Source: Schistocerca nitens (taxonomy: Eukaryota; Arthropoda; Insecta; Orthoptera; Acrididae). Taken from it: a stretch of 64,000 nucleotides of DNA. The notes beneath the pieces are model-generated. The model worked only from the letters and a program-made list of their open reading frames with translations. It did no database searches and was not told where the DNA came from. The stretch lies in contig NC_064622.1 in NCBI RefSeq assembly GCF_023898315.1, positions 166,180,178 through 166,244,177 on the forward strand, written 5' to 3'. Both the position numbers and the translations under genes were made by a program. This document shows, piece after piece, positions 22,000 to 33,560 of this stretch. Positions within the stretch are counted from its first letter, which is position 1; every line of letters starts with the position of its first letter.

Positions 22000-23429
22000 A
22001 ATTGCTCTTGATGCTTGCAAGATGTTAAATCATCAAATTTGAAGGACTGTGTTCTGTCACTGATAGTTATTCTCGTAATATGTGTTCCTGTTGGCTGGAC
22101 GTATTTCCTTCACACACTCACTTTGTATCTCAGAACATAGTCTTCTTTGGCTGCCGATGATAAGCATCTGACGTTACAGAAAAAGAAGCCACGAAGTTTA
22201 CTAGTGCCCAGGCTCATTGGCTGTTGATATAATTTCATGTCATCTTGGTAATTATCACACATGGAAGATTTTTATCTGTGGCAGCGTCACCTCAATAGAG
22301 GGTCGCCTCACTTAGTTACCCAGTATTTGACGGCTAGGCGAATGGCTGGTACCTCTGTATGTTGAAAAGGGACAGCTATGATAGATTGAGCAGTGACCTT
22401 GTTGAGGGAACAGTGATGTGCTTCAGCCCACAGGTCAACTGGAATAGTCTGCAGTTGACTGGCATGAATAGGATTGTTGTGGTGGTTGATATTTTGAGGC
22501 CTAATAGTTGTCGAACACTCGCCAAGTTTCTCTGCAGTAGTGCAAGATATGAAAACAGACTTATGTTGTCCTCTGTCTTTCAAATATCTGTTCTTCTACA
22601 GTGTGTTTTACTTGGCAGAGAAGATGGTTACACTTGCGTTGGTCAGATTCTGGGTTTTGTTTGACGGTGGCAGCATAATATGAGTTGGCTGAGTCCATTC
22701 TTCATAACACAATCAACTGGCAGGGAAGATTGGCACCAGTGAGTGATACTCCTCTTCTTCAACATTCTATATTATTCCTGATTTACAAGGTCGATGTTTG
22801 TGGCTGCTATCTCTTTTTGTACTTGGTCCTATGTTTCTGGTGACATACACTGCTGTATCTTTTCTCTTACTATCTGACGTATGAGAGAAGTGAAGCCATG
22901 ATGATCTTCCACAACTGCCATAACTACCACATGTGGGGTCGAACATGCCACTTTCGTCTGACTCTATTCTTTTCCATTTCCTCAATGTGTCAACATCAAC
23001 TGATGAAATCTTCTGTTGTTGTCATGTACTTCATCAAAAAACCTGCTACATGTTTTCTGTGATTCATTTCATTGTACGTGAGATTTTGTCGGCTTCTGTC
23101 ATATTCAGATTCACAATGTCAAAACATATTGTATGTATGACTGTATAATTTCGGCATGTCATTGGGCCTTGTCCTTCAGTTGTTTTTCTGCTAAACAACC
23201 TTACTTTTGGTTATCACGAAATGTTTTCTTCAGTTCAGCTTGGATTTTGTCCCAACCATTGAGCTTCTCATTGGTGTTTTTGAACCACTACTAGTCGGTC
23301 CCCCCTCCCCCCGCACCCAAGTAAAAGTACATGTTTGCTAACTCATCACTTGTTGTAATTGGTTACTCGGTCTAATCATTTCAGAAATTTTATTGGGTCC
23401 TGATCAGCATCACTGGAGAAAACTTAATG
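22000..23429 (-). pseudogene. Gypsy gag/protease region
   Basis: Minus strand next to the CR1 insertion reads VQPTGTHITRITISDRTQSFKFDDL.SCKH (about 22110-22010), which matches the conserved stretch of gypsy aspartic proteases just before the GWDF motif. Frame 22583-22308 (91 codons) and fragments up to 23430 are upstream coding with no motif I can name confidently. The protease active-site DTGA was not found. Confidence 0.5.
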
Positions 23430-23640
23430 GCTGCCTGATATGAAGCTTTTAGTGTCTGGTTTATTACTAACACCAATGAACAGCCACTCTCCTAGATGGA
23501 GAGTGCAGCTATTTATACACTCATTGAATTTTACAAAATGCTGGTACTTACACAGTCATATAATGATTCAGAACAGACAAGTACTAATGAACCTTCAATG
23601 TTTCACAGTTGCTATGGTAATCTGATGAAGTCTTAATATC
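23430..23640 (-). repeat. Gypsy 5' LTR remnant with TATA box
   Basis: Matches the LTR remnant at 11095 in blocks TTTATTACTAACA and GAGAGTGCAGCTATTTATAC. On the minus strand this gives GTATAAATAGCTGCACTCTC, a TATA box (complement at 23511-23519) followed by the probable start region. In the other LTR the box has decayed to TATAGATA. Confidence 0.6.
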
Positions 23641-23825
23641 CTCCTCCCCCTCCTCTAGGTCTATCTTCTCTTCCCCTTCCTGTTTGCCCATCTTGTCTTC
23701 CTCCCCCTCCTCTTTGTCCAACTCTTCTTCCTCCCTTCCTCTTTGTCCATCTCCTCTCCCTCTGCCTCTCTCTGTCCATCACCTTAACTCCCCCACCCCT
23801 CTGTCCATCGCCTTAAACACTCCCC

Positions 23826-23891
<66 letters not shown>

Positions 23892-24020
23892 CACCTTCAC
23901 CCTCTCCTCTCTCTGTCCATTTCTTACTCCCTGTCTCTGTGCATTGTCCTTCCACCCTGTGCCCGTCTAATCTGTTCATCTCCTCTTCCCACCTCTCTCT
24001 GACTTTGAGCCTTGTTTATT
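23641..24020. repeat. Pyrimidine-rich low-complexity tract with (CT)n
   Basis: C/T-only stretches, a C run at 23822-23836 and a (CT)n microsatellite at about 23837-23888. The 115-codon frame here is a low-complexity artefact. Confidence 0.9.
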
Positions 24021-24104
24021 CTTATTGCTAACAATGAGTGGATGAATCACTGGGATCATTGATATACAGAGTATGGAAGACCTCTCCTGCTGCAGCTGGA
24101 TTTA

Positions 24105-24305
24105 TGAATAGAGCGAGGTGACACACGGATAAGCACGCTGGTCTCTTATTTAGGAGGACAATGGTCCAAACCCGTGTCCAGCCATACTTTAGGTTTTTGG
24201 TCCAGGCAAATGCCAGGATGGCTGCTTTGAAAGTGCAAGGCCGTTAGCCTTGTGCTCCATCTCTAATGACCTCAGTGTTAGCAGGACATTAAACCCTAAT
24301 CTAAC
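24105..24305 (+). repeat. tRNA-derived SINE, best copy of its family
   Basis: tRNA-like head (GTGACACACGGATAAGCACG; GGTCCAAACCC as a decayed B box), then body blocks CAGCCATACTTTAGG, CAAATGCCAGGATGGCTGC, GAAAGTGCAAGGCCG and CCATCTCTAATGACCTC, ending GACATTAAACCCTAATCTAAC. Also present at 6925-7130. Confidence 0.7.
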
Positions 24306-24504
24306 TTGCTTGGATCTGTGAGGATAGCAGTTTTGATGACACTGTTTCATATAGTTTTAATCTGCAAGCAGGTAGGAGTACAAAGTTTCAGATGATACAG
24401 GTTCAGCAGTAGTATTCTAATCATAAGCTGATAAGCCGTTACTACAAATTTCCTGTTTTCCATTAAAATCGACCACGAGAAAGAAAACAAACCTGCACAT
24501 AGTT

Positions 24505-24960
24505 GAAACTTCCTGGCAGATTAAAACTGTGTGCCCGACCGAGACCCGAACTCGGGCCCCTGCCTTTCGCGGGTAAGTGCTCCACCATCTGAGCCACTGA
24601 AGCACGACTCATGCCCGGCACTCACAGCTTTACTTCTGCCAGTATCTCGTCTCCTACCTTCCAAACTTTACAGAAGCTCTCCTGCGAAACTTGCAGAACT
24701 AGCACTCCTGAAAGAAAGGATATAGCGGAGACATGGCTTAGCCACAGCCTGGGGGATGTTTCCAGAATGAGATTTTCACTCTGCAGTGGAGTGTGCGCTG
24801 ATATGAAACTTCCTGGCAGATTAAAACTGTGTGCCCGACCGAGACGCGAACTCGGGACCCCTGCCTTTCGCGGGCAAGTGCTCCACCATCTGAGCCACCG
24901 AAGCACGACTCACGCCCGGCACTCACAGCCTTACTTCTGCCAGTATCTCGTCTCCTACTG
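24505..24960 (-). repeat. Dimeric tRNA-derived SINE (two tRNA-like heads)
   Basis: Two direct copies of a unit with a period of about 299 bases: GAAACTTCCTGGCAG at 24506 and about 24805. On the minus strand each has a D-arm-like GCTCAGATGGTAGAGCA, and a T arm with the 5-bp stem CCGAG/CTCGG around TTCG.GT (B box GTTCG.GTC). A spacer with GAAACATCCCCCAGGCTGTG joins them. A further single unit lies at 35905-36172. The unit-to-unit spacing suggests the element can exist as tandem multimers. Confidence 0.75.
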
Positions 24961-25189
24961 ACTGGAAGCGAACACAATTATTTTGCTGATGGTCACTTGG
25001 TCTTGCACCACCCGTCATTTGCTTTTGATTTGACCTTTCACATAAGGTGTTTTTATGCAACCTTTCATTCTGAAGATGGTAAATAGCAGTTTATATTAAC
25101 GGGCTGGGTATTCAGACAGTATGACTTTAGTGTCTACGATAATTGGGAAGTCTTCTTGTCTGTCCTTTTCACATATTGTATTTCAGTCT
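24961..25189. other. Unassigned spacer with poly-C
   Basis: No motif recognised; ends in a C run (about 25190-25208) directly before the RTE-A 5' end. Confidence 0.4.
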
Positions 25190-25511
25190 CCCCCCCCCCC
25201 CCCCCCCCATGAACCATGGACCTTGCCGCTGGTGGGGAGGCTTGCGTGCCTCAGCGATACAGATGGCCGTACCGTAGGTGCAACCACAACGGAGGGGTAT
25301 CTGTTGAGAGGCCAGACAAACGTGTGGTTCCTGAAGAGGGACAACAGCCTTTTCAGCAGTTGCAGGGGCAACAGTCTGGATGATTGACTGATCTGGCCTT
25401 GTAACATTAACCAAAACAGCCTTGCTGTGCTGGTACTGCAAACGGCTGAAAGCAAGGGGACACTACAGCCGTAATTTTTCCTGTGGGCATGCAGCTATTC
25501 TGTATGGTTAA

Positions 25512-28500
25512 ATGATGATGGCGTCCTCTTGGGTAAAATATTCCGGAGGTAAAATAGTCCCCCATTTGGATCTCCAGGCGAGGACTACTCAAGAGGACGT
25601 CATTATCAGGAGAAAGAAAACTGGCATTCTGCGGATCGGAGCGTGGAACGTCAGATCCCTTAATCGGGCAGGTAGGTTAGAAAACTTAAAAAGGGAAATG
25701 GATAGGTTAAAGTTAGATATAGTGGGAATTAGTGAAGTTTGGTGGCAGGAGGAACAAGACTTTTGGTCAGGTGAATACAGAGTTATAAATACAAAATCAA
25801 ATAGGGGTAATGCAGGAGTAGCTTTAATAATGAATAGGAAAATAGGAGTGCGGGTAAGCTACTATAAACAGCACAGTGAACGCATCAGTGTGGCCAAGAT
25901 AGACACGAAGCCCACACCTACTACAATAGTACAAGTTTATATGGTAACTAGCTCTGCAGTTGATGAACAAATTGATGAAATATATGATGAGATAAAAGAA
26001 ATTATTCAGGTAGTGAAGGGAGACGAAAATTTAATAGTCATGGGTGACTGGAATGCTAGAGTAGGAAAAGGGAGAGAAGGTAACATAGTAGGTGAATATG
26101 GACTGGGGGAAAGAAATGAAAGAGGAAGCCGCCTGGTAGAATTTTGCACAGAGCACAATTTAATCATAGCTAACACTTGGTTCAAGAATCATAAAAGAAG
26201 ATTGTACACATGGAAGAATCCTGGAAATACTAGAAGGTATCAGATAGATTATATAATGGTAAGGCAGAGATTTAGGAACCAGGTATTAAATTGTAAGACA
26301 TTTCCAGGGGCAGATGTGGACTCTGACCACAATCTATTGGTTATGAGCTGTAGATTAAAACTGAAGAAATTGCAAAAAGGTGGGAATTTAAGGAGTTGGG
26401 ACCTGGATAAACTGAAAGGACCAGAGGTTGTACAGTGTTTGAGGGAGAGCATAAGGGAACAATTGTCACAAATGGGGGAAAGAAATACAGTAGAAGAAGA
26501 ATGGGTAGCTCTAAGGGATGAAGTAGCGAAGGCAGCAGAGGATCAAGTAGGTAAAAAGACGAGGGCTAGTAGAAATCCTTGGGTAACAGAAGAAATATTG
26601 AATTTAATTGATGACAGGAGAAAATATAAAAATGCAGTAAATGAAGCAGGCAAAAAGGAATACAAACGTCTCAAAAATGAGATCGACAGGAAGTGCAAAA
26701 TGGCTAAGCAGGGATGGCTAGAGGACAAATGTAAGGATGTAGAGGCTTGTCTCACTAGGGGTAAGATAGATACTGCCTACAGGAAAATTAAAGAGACCTT
26801 TGGAGAGAAGAGAACCACTTGTATGAATATCAAGAGCTCAGATGGCAACCCAGTTCTAAGCAAAGAAGGGAAGGCAGAAAGGTGGAAGGAGTATATAGAG
26901 GGTTTATACAAGGGCGATGTACTTGAGGACAATATTATGGAAATGGAAGAGGATGTAGATGAAGATGAAATGGGAGATAAGATACTGCGTGAAGAGTTTG
27001 ACAGAGCACTGAAAGACCTGAGTCGAAACAAGGATACTGCGTGAAGAGTTTGACAGAGCACTGAAAGACCTGAGTCGAAACAAGGCCCCGGGAGTAGACA
27101 ACATTCCATTAGAACTACTGACGGCCTTGGGAGAGCCAGTCCTGACAAAACTCTACCATCTGGTGAGCAAGATGTGTGAGACTGGTGAAATACCCTCAAA
27201 CATCAAGAAGACTATAATAATTGCAATCCCAAAGAAAGCAGGTGTTGACAGATGTGAAAATTACCGTACAATCAGTTTAATAAGCCACAGCTGCAAAATA
27301 CTAACGCGAATTCTTTACAGACGAATGGAAAAACTAGTAGAAGCCAATCTTGGGGAAGATCAGTTTGGATTCCGTAGAAATATTGGAACACGTGAGGCAA
27401 TACTGACCTTAAGACTTACTTAGAAGAAAGAATAATGAAAGTCAAAGCTACGTTTCTAGCATTTGTAGACTTGGAGAAAGCTTTTGACAATGTTGACTGG
27501 AATACTCTCTTTCAAATTCTAAAGGTGGCAGGGGTAAAATACAGGGAGCGAAAGGCTATTTACAATTTGTACAGAAACCAGATGGCAGTTATAAGAGTCG
27601 AGGGACATGAAAGGGAAGCAGTGGTTGGGAAGGGAGTGAGACAGGGTTGTAGCCTCTCCCCGATGTTATTCAATCTGTATATTGAGCAAGCAGTGAAGGA
27701 AACAAAAGAATAATTCGGAGTAGGTATTAAAATCCATGGAGAAGAAATAAAAACTTTGAGGTTTGCCGATGACATTGTAATTCTGTCAGAGACAGCAAAG
27801 GACTTGGAAGAGCAGTTGAACGGAATGGACAGTGTCTTGAAAGGAGGATATAAGATGAACATCAACAAAAGCAAAACGAGGATAATGGAATGTAGTCGAA
27901 TTAAGTCTGGTGATGCTGAGGGAATTAGATTAGGAAATGAGACACTTAAAGTAGTAAAGGAGTTTTGCTATTTGGGGAGCAAAATAACTGATGATGGTCA
28001 AAGTAGAGAGGATATAAAAGGTAGACTGGCAATGGCAAGAAAAGCGTTTCTGAAGAAGAGAAATTTGTTAACATCGAGTATAGATTTAAGTGTCAGGAAG
28101 TCGTTTCTGAATGTATTTGTATGGAGTGTAGCCATGTATGGAAGTGAAACATGGACGATAAATAGTGTGGACAAGAAGAGAATAGAAGCTTTCGAAATGT
28201 GGTGGTACAGAAGAATGCTGAAGATTAGATGGGTAGATCACATAACTAATGAGGAGGTATTGAATAGAATTGGGGAGAAGAGGAGTTTGTGGCACAACTT
28301 GACAAGAAGAAGGGACCGGTTGGTAGGACATGTTCTGAGGCATCAATGGATCACAAATTTAGCATTGGAGGGCAGTGTGGAGGGTAAAAATCATAGAGGG
28401 CGACCAAGAGATGAATACACTAAGCAAATTCAGAAGGACGTAGGTTGCAGTAAGTACTGGGAGATGAAGAAGCTTGCACAGGATAGAGTAGCATGGAGAG

Positions 28501-28580
28501 CTGCATCAAACCAGTCCTGGGAGAGCTGCATCAAACCAGTCTCAGGACTGAAGACCACAACAACAACATTTCAGTCTCTG
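25512..28580 (+). pseudogene. RTE-A ORF: endonuclease plus reverse transcriptase
   Basis: The first frame (25512-27044, 510 codons) contains the endonuclease: ILRIGAWNVRSLN, LDIVGISEVWW, NLIVMGDWNARVGKG, YQIDYIMV and VDSDHNLLV (intact SDH), then the basic linker with NPWVTEEIL. It ends at RNKDTA because of a tandem duplication. RT follows in 27127-27423 (CENYRTISL, DQFGFRRNIGT), 27435-27713 (FVDLEKAFDNV, GVRQGCSLSPMLFNLY) and 27756-28580 (MRFADDIVILSE, MYGSETWT, EGKNHRGRPRDEY). All catalytic motifs are present. Two single stops (near 27421 and 27711) and the duplication are the main lesions, so the insertion is fairly young. Confidence 0.85.
26981..27084 (+). repeat. 52-base tandem duplication in RTE-A
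   Basis: The segment beginning GATACTGCGTGAAGAG at 26981 is repeated at 27033. The period is not divisible by three and shifts the frame right before the codons for APGVDNIP. Confidence 0.95.
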
Positions 28581-28599
28581 CAAATTCTCCGGAGAACTC

Positions 28600-29570
28600 T
28601 TATCTTCTGTGTTTATCAGTGGTATTTCTGTTGCAGTCTTTTTATTGACACCTTTGCCTTAAATTTCAACGAAGTTTGTTTTGATTTTTCTGCATGCTGA
28701 AACAGTCCATCTGATGATCATTCCATTTTTGATCTCTTTAAATTTTTCCTGCATTCATTTCACTTAAGATTCCCCGCACTTCCTATTTGTTTCTGTTGGT
28801 GTACTCCTGTCTTTTCCTGAGCATTTTTGTGCTCTCTTCTTTCAAAAAACTACTGAAGTACTTTTTCTGTTGTCTAAGTTTCTCTGCAGTTACATCCTTT
28901 GTATCTATATTTCTGTATACAGTTTCTGAGTTTGTCCTTTTTGGAGATGTCCATTGTTCATTAGCAGAATGGTGTAGTTTCTGCAATATCTACAGTCTTA
29001 GAGAATTTTAAACACACATTGTCATTCCTCAGAACTTCAATATTCCACTTTTTTCCCTACTGATTCTTCATGACAGTTTTCTCAAACTTCTACCTGCTCT
29101 TCATAACTACTAAATCTTCATCTAAATTTGTATATGCTCCTGGGTATGGCTTACAATCCAATATCAGCTTTTGGAATTCCTGTGGTGACCATGATGTAAT
29201 CTAACCATGTTTCCAGGTCTTTTCCAGGCATTCTTTTTCATCTTATAATTTTTGGACAGTGAATTCACTATTACTAGCTGAAATTTATTGTAGAACTCAG
29301 TCTTTTACCTCTCTCATTCCTGCTACTCAGCCCATATTCTCCTGCAACAGCATTTGTATCTTCTGTGATTAGTTTTTCTTCTTCCTTTACACACAAAGTT
29401 AGCCATCTATTGTTGTACAACCTTCTCTCTCTCGGCATCTTTAATTATTGATATTGGTGTTGGGTTGCTTTAGTTTCTGATGAGAATAATCTTATTCTGA
29501 ATTGTTCATAACAACTCAAACTCTGAATTACCTCCCTATTCATCATGAATTCTACTCCCATTATACTAAT
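28600..29570 (-). mobile_element. Decayed RTE-type LINE fragment (endonuclease and linker)
   Basis: The minus strand aligns by eye with 14560-15480 of RTE-B (for example ATGTAATCTAA, TATTCTCCTGCAAC, TGCTCCTGGGTATGGC, TTACTAGCTGAAA). Only degraded endonuclease and linker coding remains, with no long frame. It abuts the RTE-A 3' end on the left and an I-type LINE fragment on the right. Confidence 0.65.
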
Positions 29571-30600
29571 GGACTTTTGAGCCTAATGGCCCTTTATCCA
29601 AATTTCAGTGTGCATTTTGGAAGGTCTGATCTACTAACGACCACTCATTTATTTGGAATCCACTATCAGAACGGCCTTCACTCACTGCCAACATCTCATC
29701 CCCCCCCCCCCCTTTCCACCTGCAAAATGCCGTTGATGGATGGTATTGTATTGTTATACAATTCTTATAGGTGGTGCTCTAGTGATGCCCTCCTGATTTT
29801 GATCCAGAATTTTGTTTTACACCATGGGTCCTTTTGTGTTCAGGTAGGTATTTCATTTCACAGTCTTCCCCACTGACTGGGAAACAGAGAGTTCCACAAG
29901 GTTATATTCTAAGTTTAATCCTTTTCTCAATAGGAGTTAATAGACTTAGAGGCCCAGAGGCCTAGCAATTAATGGACTTAGAGGCCAAGGGACCTACAGT
30001 CTGACTCTTCCTGTATGTTGATTACTTCTTTATCTGTTACAGTTCTTCAAGCATAAGTACTGAAAAATGCTAACTACAGGGTGCCATAAGGGAAGTCCTA
30101 GATCACATGTTGCTTTTAAAATGGGCTATGCCGTCACATGCAGAGGCAACAGTAACCAACACTCCCTACTGCAGATATGTAGTGTCTGTACTGCAGAATT
30201 ATTTCCTATTATGTGTGCTCTATCATCCACAGTAGCTCCTATGGGTCTCTTGTAATTTACAGTGATTCTCTGAGCAGTTTGCAAGTCATAACTCAACTTT
30301 TACCTTGTGCACCAACTGACACTGTCCATTTGAAATCACCTCTCTTACTCAAAAACATCAGAGGGTTAAACACATTTGACTGGACTCCTAGCCGTGTTGG
30401 AATGCTGGAAAACGAACTCGCGAATCATTTGTTAAAGGATGCTATGAAAAAGATCCTCCTGAAAGTAAAGATGACCTTACTTACGGAGAACCCTATCCCA
30501 TCAACTTCTGATATTACGGAATAGGGAGTACTATGCTGTAACTGCCAGTAACAAGCTGTGCACTGTAAAATATTTGACAACTGCATGGGTATCTGCATTG
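29571..30600 (+). mobile_element. I/Jockey-type LINE fragment: RT and RNase H, decayed
   Basis: In shifting plus frames: a block like FWKV.STNDH at 29610-29640, FIQNFVLHHGSF at 29803-29835 (RT, between motifs A and B), a motif B remnant near 29885-29915, LYVDYFF near 30012 (motif C with YVDY for YVDD), and RNase H pieces: VIYSDSLSSLQVI (30247-30290) and FDWTPSRVGMLENELANHL (30378-30432). It resembles the element at the window start in domain order. A C run at 29700-29711 and internal deletions are present. Confidence 0.65.
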
Positions 30601-30927
30601 ACTGACCCATGAATTCATTCTTCAAGAAGCTGCCTCACCTTATTGCAGTTATAGTGGCAGCAGAGGATCAAGTAGGTAAAAAGACGAGGGCTAGTAGAAA
30701 TCCCCAGGTAACAGAAGAAACATTGAATTTAATTGATGAAAGAAGAAATTATAGAAAGGGGGGCAGGTGCAAAAGAATACAAACATCTCAAAAATGAGAT
30801 CAACAGGAAGTGCAAAATGCTAAGCAGGGATGGCTAGGGGCCAAATGTAAGGATGTAATGATATATATCACTAGGGGTAAGATAGATACAGCCTACAGGG
30901 AAATTAAAGAGACCTTTGGAGAAAAGA

Positions 30928-31165
30928 TGATAATGATTGGATTGTGAGGCGCTCAACTGTGCGGTTATCAGTGCCTGTACACATTCCCAACCTTTGCTCA
31001 GTCCAATCTCGCCACTTGCATGTCTGATGATGAAATGGTGAGGACAACACAAACACCCAGTCATCTTGAGACAGATGAAAATCTCTTACCCCGCCGGGAA
31101 TTGAACCTGGGACCCTGTGCTCGGGAAGCGAGAACACGACCATGAGACCATGAGCGGTGGACTTG
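30928..31165 (-). repeat. tRNA-derived SINE inserted in RTE-A copy 2
   Basis: On the minus strand the head reads GCTCATGGTCTCATGGTCGTG (A-box region; complement about 31130-31150) and GGTTCAATTCC (perfect B box; complement 31090-31100), and the element ends in an AATCATTATCATC-type repeat at about 30928-30940. Flanks TTGGAGAAAAG (30917-30927) and TTGGAGGAAGGAG after 31160 look like an imperfect target duplication. RTE sequence resumes at ATATCAAGAG. Confidence 0.7.
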
Positions 31166-32837
31166 GAGGAAGGAGAACTACATGAGAGAATATCAAGAGG
31201 TCTTGTGGAAAACCGGATTTAAGCAAAGAAGAGAAAGCAGAAAGGTGGAAGGAGGATATAGAGGGTCTATACAAGGGCGATGTACTTGAGGACAATATTA
31301 TGGAAATGGAAGAGGATGTAGATGAAGATGAAATGGGAGATATGATACTGCATGAAGAATTTGACAGAGCACTGAAAGATCTAAGTCAAAACAAGGCCCC
31401 CGGAGTATACAACATACCATTAGAACTACTGATAGCCTTGGAAGAGCCAACCATGACAAAACTCTACCATCTGGTGAGCAAGATGTATGAGACAGGCAAA
31501 ATACCCTCAGACTTCAAGAAGAATATAATAATTCCAATCCCAAAGGAAGCAGGTGTTGACAGGTGTGAAAATCACCAAACTATCAGTTTAAGAAGTCACG
31601 GCTGCAAAATACTGTCATGAATTTTGTACAGACGAATGGAAAAACTGGTAGAAGGTGACCTTAGGGAAGATCAGTTTGGATTCTGTTGAAATATTTGTAC
31701 ACGCGAGGCAATGCTGACCCTACGACTTATCTTAGAAGATAGATTAAGGAAAGGCAAACCTACTTTTCTAGCATTTGCAGACTTTGAGAAAGCTTTTGAT
31801 AATGTTGACTGGAATACTCTTTCAAATTCTGAAGGTGGTGGGGGTCAAATACAGGGAGCGAAAGGCTATTTACAATTTGTACAGAAACCAGGTGGCAGTT
31901 ATAGAAGCGAGGGGCATGAAAGGAAGCAGTGGTTGGGAAGGGAGTGAGACAGAGTTGTAGTCTATCCCCAACGTTATTCAGTCTGTACATTGAGCAAGCA
32001 GTGAAGGAAACAAAAGAAAAATTATGAGTAGGAATTAAAATCCATAGAGAAGAAATAGACTTTTAGGTTTGATGATGACATTGTAATTCTGTCAGAGACA
32101 GCAAAGGACCTGGAAGAGAATTTGAACAGAATGGACAGTGCCTTGAAAGGAGGATAGAAGATGAACATCAACAAAACCAAAACAAGGATAATAGAATATA
32201 GGTGAATTAAACCAGATGATGCTTAGGGAATTAGATTAGGAAATGAGACACTTAAAGTAGTAGATGAGTTTTGCTATTTGGAGAGCAAAATATCTGATGA
32301 TGATGGTCAAAGGAAAGAGGATATAAAACGTAGACTGGCAATGGCAAGGAGAGCGTTTCTGAAGAAGAGAAATTTGTTAACATCGAGTGTAGATTTAAGA
32401 GTCAGAAAGTCCTTTCTGAAAGTATTTGTATGGAGTGTAGCCATATATGGAAGTGAAACATGGTCGATAAATAGTTTAGACAAGAAGAGAATAGAAGCTT
32501 TCGAAATGTGGTGCTACAGAAGAATGCTTAAGATTAGATGGGTAGGTCATGTAACTAATGAGGAAGTACTGAGTAGAATTGGGGAGAAGAGGAATTTGTG
32601 GCACAACTTGACTAGAAGAAGGGATCGGTTGGTAGGACACGTTCTGAGGCATCAAGGGATCTCCAATTTAGCACTGTAAGGTAGTGTGGAGGGCAAAAGT
32701 GCAGAGGGAGACCAAGGAATGAATACACTAAGCAGATTCAGAAGGATGTAGGTTTCAGTACTTATGCAGAGGTGATGAACCTTGCAGAGGATAGGGTAGC
32801 ATGGAGAACTGCATCAAACCAGTCTCTGGACTGAGAC

Positions 32838-32840
32838 CCT

Positions 32841-32880
<40 letters not shown>
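32838..32880 (+). repeat. (CAA)n microsatellite tail
   Basis: About 14 CAA/AAC units form the 3' tail of the RTE-A copy, an expansion of the short tail seen at 28553-28567. Confidence 0.95.
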
Positions 32881-33089
32881 GTGCTCCTTTATCAATGGCA
32901 CTCATTTTAATAATGTGTACCTCTTTTAATGTGGTAAGGCAAACACTGAAGTTGACTGACTACACTCAGTTTTAGCTAATGAATTACAAGCTGTAAACTT
33001 AGTTTTACAATTTGTGATGGTGTCTTAATTGCTCCAACCAATTTATTGGCTTATCTCACCAGTTATTTTTCAAGTTGAAAAATAAGGTA

Positions 33090-33560
33090 ATGAAGGTAGA
33101 ATATATTGATGGAAGACTGATGATATGACAGAAGGGTAGTTCAAAAGATTTGGTGTTAATGCAGGTGTATATGCCAACCAGCCAGCATAGAGATGTGGAA
33201 GTGGAAGAATATTATGAGAAAATACAAGAACTCACCGAGAAAGAAAATAGAAATGCCTGTATTATCATCATGATGGACTGGAAACAGTGGTGGGTGAAGG
33301 AAGAGATGAAGATGCAGTAGGAAAGGGTTGGTGAGAGATGTCTGCTGAAGGTTGTAAGAGGAAGGAAAAAAACTGGTTGGGACATTCATTGAGAAGGGAG
33401 TGCTGGCTAGCAGATGCTTTGGAAGGATTGGTTTGTAGGAGAAGACTGAGAGGAAGGAGATAAAAGATAGTAGACACATAAAGGGAAGAGGAAATTATGC
33501 AGACCTGAAGAGGCAGAAGACCAGACAGCCTGGAGAACTACCACGTGAAAACCTGCCTTT
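33090..33560 (+). mobile_element. RTE-type endonuclease fragment, another subfamily
   Basis: Plus-strand translation gives VLMQVYMPTSQ at 33150-33182 and a broken IIIMMDWK at 33262-33285 (MGDWN motif), followed by remnants of the downstream endonuclease. Strong decay; length about 0.4 kb. Open frames on the minus strand here are shadows. Confidence 0.55.

Larger units (their letters stand above)
11095..23640 (-). mobile_element. Ty3/gypsy LTR retrotransposon, split by two nested LINEs
   Basis: Reading the minus strand from 23640 to 11095 gives, in the usual gypsy order, a 5' LTR remnant, a gag/protease region, reverse transcriptase, RNase H, integrase and a 3' LTR remnant. All are decayed by stops and frameshifts. 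A CR1-group LINE sits in the protease region (18150-21999) and an RTE sits in the integrase (12569-16136). Without them the element would be about 5 kb, a normal gypsy size. Both LTR remnants share blocks such as TTATTACTAACA and CAGCTAT(C/T)TATACA. Confidence 0.8.
25190..28580 (+). mobile_element. RTE-type LINE, subfamily A, near full length
   Basis: Starts after a C run with CATGGACCTTGCCGCTGG, has a roughly 300-base 5' region, an ORF with endonuclease and reverse transcriptase, and ends with ATCAAACCAGTCTCAGGAC followed by a short (CAA) tail at about 28553-28567. At about 3.4 kb it is the best RTE copy in the window and served as the reference for the fragments at 2825-3945, 30648-32882 and 42960-54310. 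Its ORF is interrupted by a 52-base duplication and a few stops. Confidence 0.85.
30648..32882 (+). mobile_element. RTE-A, second copy, 5'-truncated and SINE-interrupted
   Basis: Begins in the linker (GCAGAGGATCAAGTAGGTAA; compare 26536) and continues through RT to the (CAA)n tail at 32838-32880. RT pieces: RCENHQTISL (31560), FADFEKAFDNV (31770-31803), FADD changed to FDDD (about 32067-32085), YGSETWSIN (32447-32473) and RRDRLVGHVLRH. Numerous frameshifts and stops. A SINE interrupts it at 30928-31165. The endonuclease is absent. Confidence 0.8.

Noticed and set aside
23684..24031. 115-codon plus frame
   Set aside because: Ser/Pro/Leu run produced by the C/T-rich tract and (CT)n repeat; no real protein features.
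24530..24600. Functional tRNA gene
   Set aside because: The T arm is good, but the unit is repeated in tandem and dispersed at 35.9 kb with a SINE body, and the base 5' of the anticodon is not T.
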